Of a DNA stretch of 64,000 nt, positions 36,101 through 43,747 are shown piece after piece. A model generated the notes under the pieces. The model saw only the letters and a list, made by a program, of their open reading frames with translations, did not search any database and was not told the DNA's origin. The stretch comes from Achromobacter pestifer (GTDB taxonomy: Bacteria; Pseudomonadota; Gammaproteobacteria; Burkholderiales; Burkholderiaceae_B). Location of the stretch: positions 682,001 to 746,000 of the forward strand of contig NZ_CADIJX010000003.1 of the NCBI RefSeq assembly GCF_902859625.1. Direction: 5' to 3'. Position 1 is the first letter of the stretch. Each line of letters begins with the position of its first letter. The position numbers and the translations under genes are program-made.

Positions 36101-36381
36101 CGGAACTGAAGAACGGGGCGATGCTGCGTCCGTTCCTGTATGCGGGCGCGTCCTTCCTGTCACAGGACGACTGGACTTCCAGCGCGCGCCTGCGCGGCGC
36201 ACCGCAGGGCACGGGCGCGTTCGACACCACGCTGCCTGTCGATGACGTGGTCGGCAAGATCGGCGCGGGGCTGGCGGTGATGAAGGCGGGCAGCGTGGAT
36301 TTCCGCCTACAGTACGAAGGCCAGTTTTCCCAGCACGTAAGCAGCCACAGCGCGGCGCTGAAGGTGATGGTGCCGTTCTGA
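30157..36381 (+). CDS. Giant glycine-rich autotransporter (type Va), adhesin-like
   Basis: A 2074-residue outer-membrane protein. A long signal region (about 50 residues, ending near PVMAD) is followed by a passenger of about 1,700 residues. The passenger has at least 14 copies of a glycine-rich motif of the form (V/L)xQS(I/V)GGGGGxxG, spaced roughly 55-80 residues apart, plus earlier degenerate versions. Each sits in a beta-strand-rich repeat with ITTxGxxAxG(I/V). The last about 290 residues form a beta-barrel domain starting near CFWGQVSGR and ending in VMVPF with a terminal Phe. Surface display and an adhesion or aggregation role are inferred. The ATG at 30157 is the natural signal start. 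Confidence 0.92.
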   Translation: MKKLTANLTARRSVAAVFEPAPRPARPHLGLLSSMSVTAIGLILAQPVMADISCPTPTSSSSSTTTCTVASDQSGNLTVDYTGGTGSGTGNGGYGGNYIVVNSGYLGPNPLQAALLVRLKGGTGSPDGKDSGTFGGWGGAITITNYGSAETDVSPTETAQGSAPGVWDDYSAQFGIYGASVGGTGGTPPDNFGGGSGGSGGNGSAVNISNIGQVQMQSLPYGGVGIYGASIGGAGGTQMSAVGSDQVGGNGGNSDIVNITNTGSVSVSSGSAGRYAWGIGAESLGGAGGVYNGWGGTGGGGNPAAATIITNSGKVVVNVEVAGGATSNLLTNGVRGLYVTSQGNAGFTSSDGSDNGGQGGGFGTMAAVNNGQISVTSNSLAEPTTLAALSGGIVMVGLGGNGGGGPMTSTNTTDERGGNGGSALSSATVTLNDGSSITTSGAYLPGVSVISQGGDGGPGRQSSNGANGGNGGTVQVAMSGSAGISTYGIQSHGIAARSVGGAGGGVETSSGLVDFTPENAGVGGTGGTVNVTTGDAATGTAGGKITTQSDYSIGILGQSMGGIGGTTTGNFEMFGNAGADAGSGGNSGTVNIDSRTAINTFGTSSHGIVAQAIGGGGGTAGASAGLVSVGGAGGSAVAGGTVNITQNGNLSVNGSASIGMLAQSIGGGGGDGGSANGVAVIGGTGGGGGAGGQATVNLTGNSVYAWGDHGYGIVSQAIGGGGGTGGAASAYDAGVGFSMAVAIGGTGGNGGTGGTAAANLSNSSVTTGASDAHGVLVQSIGGGGGAGGASVAKALTVAVPDEDASFGVAVSFAMGGSGAAGGAGATATATLTNAGVTTGGENAQGVIVQSIGGGGGAGGSASATSTVIGTGDSVGGSLQATLGGSGGSGNTGGTASLVMQGSSITTSGDSANAILVQSVGGGGGAGGVGSATGRSINTDANVSISLALGGSGNSGGNGGAASLTIDPSSSVTTHGDGARAALVQSIGGGGGASQGGQVGLEVSATEEDSTTDVHGSVSVGRGGGGGGNGGAINLNSDGNITTYGADADGLLAQSIGGSGGLGGAVGGNSGTPSTLPWVNDSGTTYQLNVAVGGTGGAGGSGGAIGSSSAPAILGAYTQTYGDYADAAVVQSIGGGGGVGGASTVSSSVSMSNVTLAVGGRGGNGGSGGAITAWLNGNGVNAFNTEGYGAAGVVLQSIGGGGGMAGSGSPQARGQMQLGGVQGNGGAITVTDGSWASIQTKGDSAYGLVAQSIGGGGGIAMAGSASSAANPGSQQFSMIAGNASGYGYGSSVTVSAGLDLNTYGARAMGVVAQSIGAGGGIATTGAASGMGTIELGSLLNSSLGANASGVQLELSGNITTRGAGGHGIVAQSIGGGGGILGDVSQAIQFNPTGFARQSLTINSNGGEGSWVSVAFNGSLTTVGANSHGIIAQSIGGGGGLAGGPQGGFAGSIGQGGSASNVKVQQSGTLQATGAGSVGIFAQSDSGTASNSAVSVVVSGDVLGGSGSGSGVWIASGKSNQLVVNAGASLGALSGVAARYDGKYGTGSGSTLTIDNYGTLSGSTLCANADGNTACVLDNHAGAVATDAVAYNGSVRNDGLIVIGKPGQFQTLTVSGSFTQSASGVLRADVDFDKMRSSQMIVKGDANLAGGMDVLPQALLPKRELSVLTVQGSSQGALTAMDSPVFDYQTRQIGPETRIRVESADFNASSMGLKANQDRVANNLQRIWDAGGNSALAPLFAQLDLASRQGAGAYRDSVANLSPGVTLAPAVQAAANLGQFTSGMMSCPTFTGADAMTGEQNCFWGQVSGRATSQDGSGGTSGFNYDTVTYQFGGQREVSTGWFLGGSMAYESSHVRASDGSVSGNGDSGYAGMVLKREAGPWVFSAALGGGYGGYRMDRSIDIAGYQETVSSRPDVYGFNARLRAARTFAYSNMYVKPYVDLDFSYSRMPAYTESGSNPLALSVDGSDQFVMGLSPMIEIGGRAELKNGAMLRPFLYAGASFLSQDDWTSSARLRGAPQGTGAFDTTLPVDDVVGKIGAGLAVMKAGSVDFRLQYEGQFSQHVSSHSAALKVMVPF

Positions 36382-36413
36382 GGGCGCGCGTGGGGCGCCC
36401 GGCCGCGCGGGCC

Positions 36414-37100
36414 TTATGCCTGCGCTACCGCGCGCCGCAGGCGCAACGAAGCGACGCGGCCCAGAACGAGAGGCGCGACGCCGTTGATGAAGCTCACTTC
36501 GGTCTGCGCGCCGGGGAGTTGCGACAAATGGGAAACGTGTTCCAGATTGATGATGACCGACCGCGACAAGGCACAGAAGGGCGGGCAGGGAAGTTGCGCC
36601 GCCAAGCGCTTGAGCGTGATGTGCATCAGCTCGTTCGCGCAGGCCGCGCTGCACAGGCGCACGTAGTCCCCTTGCGCCTGCACGATCGTCAGTTCTTCGA
36701 ACTTGATGAGCTTGGTGCCGGATCGTGTCCGCATGGACAGGTAGCCGGTGGCGCGGGGACGCAGCCGCGCCAGCGCTTGTTCCAGCCTGTCCGGGCTGAC
36801 CGGCTTGAGCAGGTAGTCGACCGCTTCGACGTCGAAGGCGCGGGTGGCGTAGTCGTTGTGCGCGGTGACGAAGACCACGGCGGGCGCGGGATTCAGGCTG
36901 TCCAGAAGATCGAACCCGGTGCCGGACGTCAGTTCGATATCCAGGAACAGGGCATCGGGATGATGATCCCGGATCAGCCCGCGGGCCTGCTCCGCAGAGG
37001 AGGCCTCGCCGGCGACCTGGACGCCAGGTGCGGCTTCGAGCAGCCGGCGCAGGTAGCGTCGCGCCGGGGCTTCATCGTCGACGATAAGCACTCGTAGCAT
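36414..37100 (-). CDS. LytTR-family response regulator
   Basis: A 228-residue regulator with an N-terminal receiver domain (LRVLIVDDEAPARRYLRRLL; acidic pair at 9-10, phospho-acceptor in LFLDIEL, Lys in YLLKPV) and a C-terminal LytTR DNA-binding domain (residues about 130-225). All receiver key residues are present. The start at 37100 has GAGAGGAAC immediately upstream. It is divergent from the LytS-type kinase gene, with 130 bases between them, and convergent with the autotransporter gene. Pairing with that kinase is strongly suggested by context. Confidence 0.92.
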   Translation of the reverse strand: MLRVLIVDDEAPARRYLRRLLEAAPGVQVAGEASSAEQARGLIRDHHPDALFLDIELTSGTGFDLLDSLNPAPAVVFVTAHNDYATRAFDVEAVDYLLKPVSPDRLEQALARLRPRATGYLSMRTRSGTKLIKFEELTIVQAQGDYVRLCSAACANELMHITLKRLAAQLPCPPFCALSRSVIINLEHVSHLSQLPGAQTEVSFINGVAPLVLGRVASLRLRRAVAQA

Positions 37101-37230
37101 GTTCCTCTCAGGCGCCCGGGTTGTGGCGAGTATATTCTTTCGGTCTGATACGCGGGTAAATATAAGGCTACCGCCATGTCCAGAGCGTGTTACCGCGCTT
37201 GGACAGGGCCTTTCCGAAGGGGGCGCGTCC

Positions 37231-38310
37231 ATGATGTTCACATCCGTCAGCCAGGGGCTCAGCCAAGGGGAGTCCTCGTCGGGCTTCTGGCGCGCTCAGA
37301 TCGTCGGGTGGATCTTTCTTGCGCTCGTTGGCTATTCCATCCGCCTGGCGGTGTTCGGCAATGCCGTCGCGGCTTTCTGGCTCACGTTGGCGCTGGAGCC
37401 GGTGGCGTTCGTCCTGACCAGCGCGGGCGCCGTGCTGCATGGCCGCCGGTCGGGCAAGGGCGACGCGCCCATCCTGGTGCTGGCCTGCGCGGTACTGCTG
37501 TGCCTGGCCGCGTCGGCGCTGCTGGGCTCGATCGCCTACGCCATCCATCACCTGTTCCCGCCGGGATCAATCCGGGTACTGCCGGGCAATCAGTATCGGC
37601 TGGGCTTCATCTACTACATGGGGATACTCTCCATCTGGACGCTGATCTACTTCGGCGTGTCGGCGGAGCTATCCGCGCGCACTGAACGCATGTCCAAGAT
37701 GAAGGCCGAGACCCGATCCCTGCAACTGGAGCTGGAGCATCTACAGCGGCAGATAGAGCCTCATTTTCTCTTCAACTCGCTCAACACCATCGTCGCGGAG
37801 ATCGCCGAGCGCCCCGCCATTGCCGAAGAGATGACGCGCCGCCTGGCCAACTACCTGCGCTACTCGCTGGATCGGCGCGGGCGCGGGCTGAGCCGGCTGG
37901 AAGAGGAGATCGAGGCCGCCCAGGCCTATATACGCATACAGGCCCTGCGCTTTGACAAGCAGCTTGAGTACCAATGCCAGATCGACCCGGCCACGTTGCA
38001 GATCAACATTCCCCATATGACGCTGCAAGGGTTGGCGGAAAATGCGGTCAAGCACGGCATGCGGGCGGAACATGACCGATTCCTGATCCACATCCGTACC
38101 CGCCTTCAGGGCGACGAGCTGATCATCGAGGTGGACAACCCGGGCCAGTTGCAGGCGCCGTTCGATCTCGTCGAGAGCGGCGGCGGGTTGGGCAATCTCT
38201 GCCGCCGCCTGGCCTTGCGGTACGCCGACAGATACGAGTTCTCGCTGGATCAGCGTGGCGACCGAACCGTGGCCGAGGTCAGGCTGAGAGGGAACCCGTT
38301 GGTGCTGTAG
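37231..38310 (+). CDS. LytS-family sensor histidine kinase
   Basis: A 359-residue membrane kinase. Four or so hydrophobic segments in the first 150 residues form the sensor part. Then comes a short coiled region and the His-kinase domain with IEPHFLFNSLNTI (phospho-acceptor His) and the N-box GLAENAVKHG, followed by a GGLGN glycine box. The start ATG at 37231 follows AAGGGGG at good spacing. It is divergent from the LytTR regulator gene and most likely phosphorylates that protein. The signal is unknown. Confidence 0.9.
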   Translation: MMFTSVSQGLSQGESSSGFWRAQIVGWIFLALVGYSIRLAVFGNAVAAFWLTLALEPVAFVLTSAGAVLHGRRSGKGDAPILVLACAVLLCLAASALLGSIAYAIHHLFPPGSIRVLPGNQYRLGFIYYMGILSIWTLIYFGVSAELSARTERMSKMKAETRSLQLELEHLQRQIEPHFLFNSLNTIVAEIAERPAIAEEMTRRLANYLRYSLDRRGRGLSRLEEEIEAAQAYIRIQALRFDKQLEYQCQIDPATLQINIPHMTLQGLAENAVKHGMRAEHDRFLIHIRTRLQGDELIIEVDNPGQLQAPFDLVESGGGLGNLCRRLALRYADRYEFSLDQRGDRTVAEVRLRGNPLVL

Positions 38311-38386
38311 CGGGCGTGATAGGGCTGGGATGAGGCAGCCGGCTGCTCGGCCACCACGCTGTCCCGCCCCAAGGGGTGCAATGCGA

Positions 38387-38773
38387 TCAGGCGGGGCGGT
38401 GGTACACCGCTTCCACGTTGTATCCGTCGGGGTCCAAGATGAAGGCGCCGTAATAGTGCGGGTGATATTGCGGGCGAATGCCAGGCACGCCGTTATCGCT
38501 ACCGCCGCCCGCCAGCGCCGCCCGGTGGAAGGCGTCGACCTCGGCACGGCTGCGGGCCCGAAAGGCCACATGCACGCGCGGGGTGCTGGGCGTGCCCTGG
38601 TGAATCCAGAATTCGCCGCCCGGGTCGCCGGCGTCGTCGGGCTCGCCTACGCCGAAGCCCATGCCGGTGGGCAACTGTTTGCGTGCGACATAACCCAACG
38701 CCGCAAGCGCGCTCAGGTAGAACGCCCGGCTGCGCTCAAAGTCGCTCACGTGAATCTCGATATGGTCCAACAT
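38387..38773 (-). CDS. VOC-family protein (glyoxalase/bleomycin-resistance fold)
   Basis: A 128-residue single-domain VOC protein. It opens MLDHIEIHVSDFERSRAFY and ends HPHYYGAFILDPDGYNVEAVYH, with His and Glu at the usual metal-ligand positions. The start at 38773 has AGGAG seven bases upstream, which rules out the longer open frame. It faces the LytS-type kinase gene and is not in an evident operon. The reaction cannot be deduced; members include lyases, dioxygenases and resistance proteins. Confidence 0.85.
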   Translation of the reverse strand: MLDHIEIHVSDFERSRAFYLSALAALGYVARKQLPTGMGFGVGEPDDAGDPGGEFWIHQGTPSTPRVHVAFRARSRAEVDAFHRAALAGGGSDNGVPGIRPQYHPHYYGAFILDPDGYNVEAVYHRPA

Positions 38774-39106
38774 GCTTGGCTCCTGCGGAAGGCGGCCGCG
38801 GAAGGCCGGGCAGACCAGCATAGGTCAACTGGGCTGGCAGGGGGCTTCGAATTGCAACGAAGGCCATACGCAACGAATCCCACCTTATCCAAGGTGTCAG
38901 ACTGGACTAGCTCAGACCGCATTTGTTGCAGGTTCCTCCCCGGGAAACGCGCCAGGACCCCATGGCGGAGAGGCGTGGCGGCCAGGCAACCTTCCGCGCG
39001 CAGACCCCGCCTGACAGTTATTATTGGTCTTCAGCCGGTAATGGGGGGCGCCGATCTCTGAATGCGCCAGACCTTGCGAGGCAGGAATTTCACTGAAAAG
39101 ACGTCT

Positions 39107-40411
39107 ATGAAGACCATAAAAAAATCGAGCAAGCTGGCTCACGTCCTATACGACATCCGTGGTCCCATCATGGATCGGGCCAAGCAGATGGAAGACGAAG
39201 GCCAGCAGCTCATCAAGCTCAATATCGGCAATCTGGCCGTGTTCGGCTTCGATGCCCCCGAGGAAGTCCAGCAGGACATGGCCCGTAACCTGCCCAATTC
39301 GGCTGGTTATTCGGACAGCAAGGGGATCTTCGCCGCGCGCAAGGCGGTCATGCATTACAGCCAGCAGCAGGGCGTGCAAGGCGTGACGCTGGAAGACGTC
39401 TACCTGGGCAACGGCGCGTCCGACCTGATCGCGATGGCGACCAACGCCTTGCTCGACGACGGCGACGAACTGCTGCTGCCCACGCCCGACTACCCGCTGT
39501 GGACGGCGGTGACGAGTCTGTCGGGGGGCAAGCCCGTGCATTACCTCTGCGACGAGGCCAATGGCTGGATTCCCGACCTGGACGACATGCGTGCGAAGAT
39601 CACGCCGCGTACCAAGGGCATCGTGGTGATCAACCCGAACAACCCGACCGGTGTGCTCTATCCCGATCACGTGTTGCAGGAAATCATCGCCCTCGCGCGC
39701 GAACACGGGCTGGTCATCCTGGCCGACGAGGTGTACGACAAGGTCTTGTACGACGACGTCCAGCACACCGCGATGGCGAGCCTGTCGACCGACGTGCTCA
39801 CGCTGACCTTCAACTCGCTGTCCAAGAGCTACCGCGCGTGCGGCTACCGCGCGGGCTGGCTGGTGGTCTCGGGCGACAAGAACAGTGCCCGCGATTACAT
39901 CGAAGGCCTGACCATGCTGGCCAACATGCGGCTGTGTGCCAACGTGCCGGGCCAGTGGGCCATCCAGACGGCGTTGGGCGGCTACCAGAGCATCAACGAT
40001 CTGGTGTGCGAGGGCGGCCGGCTGCGCCGTCAGCGCGACTTGGCCTACGAACTGATCACCGCCATTCCGGGTGTCACTTGCGTCAAGCCGCAGGCCGCGC
40101 TTTACATGTTCCCGCGGCTGGACCCCGAGGTATATCCCATCGAGGACGACCGCCAGTTCTTCCTGCAACTTCTTGAAGCCACGCGGGTGATGCTGGTGCA
40201 AGGCACGGGGTTCAACTGGTCGCGCCCGGATCATTTCCGGATCGTTTTCCTGCCGCACGAACCGGACCTGCGGGTGGCCATTGGCCGAATCGCCAAGTTC
40301 CTCGAAGACTACCGCGCCAAGCATGGCAAGAATATGCCGGCTGCGCTTGATGGCGAACCCTCAAAGAGCGCTGCCGTTTCGCCAGTCGAGCTTGCGGCGA
40401 ACATCGGCTAG
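39107..40411 (+). CDS. alaA: Pyridoxal-phosphate aminotransferase, AlaA-type
   Basis: A 434-residue class I/II aminotransferase. The PLP lysine is Lys240 in NSLSKSYRACGYRAGW, with the aspartate and tyrosine of ILADEVYDKVLY and NPNNPTG at 177-182 completing the cofactor site. The sequence strongly resembles the glutamate-pyruvate aminotransferases AlaA/YfbQ, which make alanine from pyruvate and glutamate. The tail of about 25 residues after FLEDYRAKHG is longer than in the E. coli enzyme. The ATG at 39107 is preferred over an in-frame ATG 45 bases upstream because MKTIKKSSKL matches the family start. It is convergent with the Liv operon. Confidence 0.88.
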   Translation: MKTIKKSSKLAHVLYDIRGPIMDRAKQMEDEGQQLIKLNIGNLAVFGFDAPEEVQQDMARNLPNSAGYSDSKGIFAARKAVMHYSQQQGVQGVTLEDVYLGNGASDLIAMATNALLDDGDELLLPTPDYPLWTAVTSLSGGKPVHYLCDEANGWIPDLDDMRAKITPRTKGIVVINPNNPTGVLYPDHVLQEIIALAREHGLVILADEVYDKVLYDDVQHTAMASLSTDVLTLTFNSLSKSYRACGYRAGWLVVSGDKNSARDYIEGLTMLANMRLCANVPGQWAIQTALGGYQSINDLVCEGGRLRRQRDLAYELITAIPGVTCVKPQAALYMFPRLDPEVYPIEDDRQFFLQLLEATRVMLVQGTGFNWSRPDHFRIVFLPHEPDLRVAIGRIAKFLEDYRAKHGKNMPAALDGEPSKSAAVSPVELAANIG

Positions 40412-40459
40412 ATGACAGCCAGCCCGAGCGGGCCTTCGGTTGCGGCTTCAGCGTAGTAC

Positions 40460-41182
40460 CTAAACCCCCAAGTACGCTTGCCGTACTTTGGGGTCGGTCA
40501 GCAGCGATTGCGCGGGGCCGCCGTGCACGATGCGGCCGGTCTCCATGACGTAACCGCGGTCGGCGGCAGATAGCGCCAGATGGATGTCCTGCTCAACCAG
40601 CAGTACCGTGACGCCTTCGCGCTGGATGTCGGCCAGCACGCCCATGAGTTGCTCGACCACCACCGGCGCCAGGCCCAGGCTCATTTCATCGATCATCATG
40701 AGCACCGGCGCGGCCATCAGCGCGCGCGCCATGGCGCACATCTGCTGCTCGCCACCCGACATGCTGCCAGCCAGCTGTTGACGCCTTTCGGCTAGCCGGG
40801 GAAAGAAGCCATAGACCTTGTCCAGGCTGCGCGCGATGGCCGCCTTGTCGCTGCGCCGATAGGCTCCCATCAGCAGATTGTCCTGCACCGTCATGCGATC
40901 AAACAGTTGCCGTCCCTCCGGCACTTGCACCATGCCGCAGGCGAAGGCCTGGTCCGGCGCGGCCTGCGACAACTGGCGGCCGTCCATCACGATGCTGCCT
41001 GTGCAGGGAAGTACGCGCGATAGCGCTCGCAGCAGCGTGGTCTTGCCCGCCCCGTTGCTGCCGACCAGCGCCACGATCTCGGCGCGTCGCACTTCCAGCG
41101 ATATGTCGTGCAGCACAGCCAGTTCGCCGTAGCCGGCGCTCAGGCCTTCCACCTTCAGCAGCGGGGCGGCGGCGTCGCTCAT
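40460..41182 (-). CDS. livF: Branched-chain amino-acid ABC transporter ATPase LivF
   Basis: A 240-residue ATPase, the last gene of the Liv operon. Walker A GSNGAGKTT, signature MSGGEQQM and Walker B LMMIDEMSLGLAP are the diagnostic LivF forms. It forms the heterodimeric motor with LivG, whose stop codon overlaps its start by four bases. No ribosome-binding anomaly is seen. Confidence 0.93.
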   Translation of the reverse strand: MSDAAAPLLKVEGLSAGYGELAVLHDISLEVRRAEIVALVGSNGAGKTTLLRALSRVLPCTGSIVMDGRQLSQAAPDQAFACGMVQVPEGRQLFDRMTVQDNLLMGAYRRSDKAAIARSLDKVYGFFPRLAERRQQLAGSMSGGEQQMCAMARALMAAPVLMMIDEMSLGLAPVVVEQLMGVLADIQREGVTVLLVEQDIHLALSAADRGYVMETGRIVHGGPAQSLLTDPKVRQAYLGV

Positions 41183-41913
41183 GCGCGCGCCTTTCCAAGG
41201 TAGGCCTGCACCACTTCCGCATTGGCCAGGACCTCGTCGGGGGCGCCGTCCGCGATCTTCTCGCCATGGTGCAGTACCAGTAGCCGATCCGACAGGCTCT
41301 TGATGGCCTTGATGACGTGCTCGATCACTAGCACGCTGATCCCGGTTGCGCGCACCTTGCGGATGACCTCGATGACTTCATCGATCTCAACCAGATTCAG
41401 TCCGGCCATGACTTCGTCACATAGCAGCACCTTTGGCTGCATGGCCAGCGCCTTTGCCAGTTCCAGACGCTTGCGGCCCGGGCCGCCCAGTTCCTCGGCC
41501 CGCTGGCCGGCGGCGCGGCCCAGGCCAACGAAATCCAGGCAGGCGCGAGCCTGTTCGCGCGCTTGAGCCAATTTGGGTTGACCGCCTTCACGGCCGAACA
41601 GCGCGCCGACCGCCACGTTGTCCAAGACCGACAGGCCGGGAAAAGGCCGCATGATCTGGAACGTGCGGCCGATGCCCAGGCGGGCCCGCCGGTAGGCAGG
41701 CAGCTGGGTGATCGGCTTGTCTTGGAAGAGGATCTCGCCTTGCGTGGGCGCCAGCGTGCCGCTGATCAGGCTGATCAATGTGGTCTTGCCGGCGCCGTTG
41801 GGGCCGATCAGGCCCAGGATCTCGCCTTCGGCCAGCGTGAAGCTGACGTCGCTGACGGCCACCAGGCCCGCGAAGCGCCGCGTCACATTGCGTATGTCCA
41901 GGATGGCGGTCAT
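41179..41913 (-). CDS. livG: Branched-chain amino-acid ABC transporter ATPase LivG
   Basis: A 244-residue ATPase with Walker A GPNGAGKTT, the LivG-type IGRTFQIMRPF segment and Walker B VLLCDEVMAGLN. The signature reads ELGGPGRKRLELAKAL, somewhat unusual in having GGPGRK where most Liv ATPases have GGxQR. Start and stop overlap the neighbouring genes by four bases each. It partners with LivF in the cytoplasmic motor. Confidence 0.92.
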   Translation of the reverse strand: MTAILDIRNVTRRFAGLVAVSDVSFTLAEGEILGLIGPNGAGKTTLISLISGTLAPTQGEILFQDKPITQLPAYRRARLGIGRTFQIMRPFPGLSVLDNVAVGALFGREGGQPKLAQAREQARACLDFVGLGRAAGQRAEELGGPGRKRLELAKALAMQPKVLLCDEVMAGLNLVEIDEVIEVIRKVRATGISVLVIEHVIKAIKSLSDRLLVLHHGEKIADGAPDEVLANAEVVQAYLGKARA

Positions 41914-42857
41914 AGCCTGTGCGCCCGGATGTTCTCGATGAAGTAACGCCAGCCCGACTTTCGGAAGCGGCGCAACAGATCCGCCAGTCCGCGGGGCATC
42001 AGCACCACTGCGGCAACGATGACCACGCCAAAGAACAGGCCGGCGGCGCTGGTGATTTCGCTGGAAAGAAGCTCCGATATCGCCGACAGGGAAAAGGCGC
42101 CCGCGATCGGGCCAAGAACGGTGCCCGCCCCGCCAAACACCGCCATGATGATCATCTTGACGTTCAGGCTGATGTCGAAGGCGCTGTCCGGGTCCAGGAA
42201 GGTGATCCAGTACGCATGGATGCCGCCGGCCAAGGCGCTGAACACACCTGATATCGCAAAAGCCGCGACCTTGTAGAGCGTGGTGTTCACCCCCATGACA
42301 GCCGCGCCTTCCTCATTTTCCCGGATCGCGATCAGGCCAAAGCCGAATTTGCTGCGCGTCAGCCACGCGACGGTCAGCGTGGCCAGCACCAGCAGGCCCA
42401 GCGCCAATTCGTAGAACAGCGGATCGTTATTGAGCGGCGGCAATACCAGCCCGATGTTCTGGCCGGCCAGCTTGACGTTGGAGACGATAGCCGTCATGAC
42501 CTGCGCCAGCGCGAGCGTGGCGATGGCGAAGTAGTGGCCGCGCAACCGTAGCACCGGCAAGCCCAGCAGCACCGCGAAGGCCACCGCCAGCACGACGCCC
42601 AGCGCCAAGCCCACGGCGAAGGGCAATTCCCACTGCACCATGGCGATCGCCACGCCGTAGCTGCCCAGTCCGTAAAAGACGGAATTGCCGAAGGAGGCAT
42701 AGCCGGCGTATCCGCCGATGATGTTCCAACCCTGCGCCAGCACGGCAAGCAACAGCGTGTTGATGCCGAACTGCACCAGTACGTCCGAGCCGTACCAGGG
42801 CACGCCGGCCAGCGCGGCGACGCCCAGCAGGATGAGGATCGCGCGCGGCGTGGTCAT
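41910..42857 (-). CDS. livM: Branched-chain amino-acid ABC transporter permease LivM
   Basis: A 315-residue inner-membrane permease with eight or so hydrophobic helices. The GGYAGYASFGNSVFYGLGSY and FGFGLIAIRENEEGAAVMGVN segments are typical LivM landmarks. GGAGTVLGPIAGA lies near the C-terminus. Start and stop each overlap the neighbouring Liv gene by four bases. Confidence 0.93.
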   Translation of the reverse strand: MTTPRAILILLGVAALAGVPWYGSDVLVQFGINTLLLAVLAQGWNIIGGYAGYASFGNSVFYGLGSYGVAIAMVQWELPFAVGLALGVVLAVAFAVLLGLPVLRLRGHYFAIATLALAQVMTAIVSNVKLAGQNIGLVLPPLNNDPLFYELALGLLVLATLTVAWLTRSKFGFGLIAIRENEEGAAVMGVNTTLYKVAAFAISGVFSALAGGIHAYWITFLDPDSAFDISLNVKMIIMAVFGGAGTVLGPIAGAFSLSAISELLSSEITSAAGLFFGVVIVAAVVLMPRGLADLLRRFRKSGWRYFIENIRAHRL

Positions 42858-43717
42858 GCCGTCTTTCCCAACAGACCGCTGGGGCGCAGAAACAGCACCA
42901 GCACCAGAATGCCGAAACTGGCGACATCGGCGAACGTCGGGCCGATGTACAGGGTGGTGAGCGATTCGACGATACCCAGGAACAGCCCGCCCACCATGAC
43001 GCCCAGCGGGTTATCCAGCCCGCCGATGATGGAAATGGCGAAGCACTTCGCGGTCAAGGTCGCCCCGATGTAGGGGTTGATCTGCGAGACGGTTCCGTAC
43101 AGTCCGCCGGCCGCGCCCGCCAACGCCAGCCCCAGCCCGAACGTGACGGCATAGAGATGGCGCGGTTCTACGCCGTAGAGCCTGGCCGCCACCAGGTTCT
43201 GCGCGGTGGCACGGATGGCGCGGCCCAGGCGGCTATGCAGCAGGAACAGCCACATGCCCAGGGTAAGCGCCAGCGCCACGCCAAAGGCCGCCAGCCGCGC
43301 CACCGGCAGCGTGACGGGGCCGAAGGCGTAGCTGTCGCCCGCGTAGGGCGGATTGATGGTGCGAAAGTCAGCCGAGAATGCCAATTGCGCCAGATAGGTC
43401 AGCACCACTTCCAGGCCGAACGTGATGAGCAGCGTATTGAACATGGGCGCCCGCACCACCAGGTTCAAGAGTCCGCGTTGCAGCGCGTAGCCCAGTGCGA
43501 ACATGGCCACGGCGGTCAGTGGCAGCCCCAGAAAGGGGTCTATGCGCAAATCGGCGTACAGATACCAGGACGCATAGGCGCCCAGCATGATGAAGGCGCC
43601 ATGGGCCAGGTTGACGATGTTCAACACGCCCCACACCAGCGCCAAGCCTTGCGCCATCACCGCGTACAGGCCGCCCAGCAGGATGCCGTTGACAAGGATT
43701 TGCGCCAGCAGGTCCAT
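42854..43717 (-). CDS. livH: Branched-chain amino-acid ABC transporter permease LivH
   Basis: A 287-residue inner-membrane permease. It opens LLAQILVNGILLGGLYAVMAQGLALVWGVLNIVN (family-typical) and carries GRAIRATAQNLVAARLYGV and GGLDNPLGVMVGGLFLGIVE. It lies 30 bases downstream of the binding-protein gene and overlaps livM by four bases. With LivM it forms the membrane channel. Confidence 0.93.
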   Translation of the reverse strand: MDLLAQILVNGILLGGLYAVMAQGLALVWGVLNIVNLAHGAFIMLGAYASWYLYADLRIDPFLGLPLTAVAMFALGYALQRGLLNLVVRAPMFNTLLITFGLEVVLTYLAQLAFSADFRTINPPYAGDSYAFGPVTLPVARLAAFGVALALTLGMWLFLLHSRLGRAIRATAQNLVAARLYGVEPRHLYAVTFGLGLALAGAAGGLYGTVSQINPYIGATLTAKCFAISIIGGLDNPLGVMVGGLFLGIVESLTTLYIGPTFADVASFGILVLVLFLRPSGLLGKTA

Positions 43718-43747
43718 ATCGCGCCTCCGGAAGCCGCAGGCGGGCGC

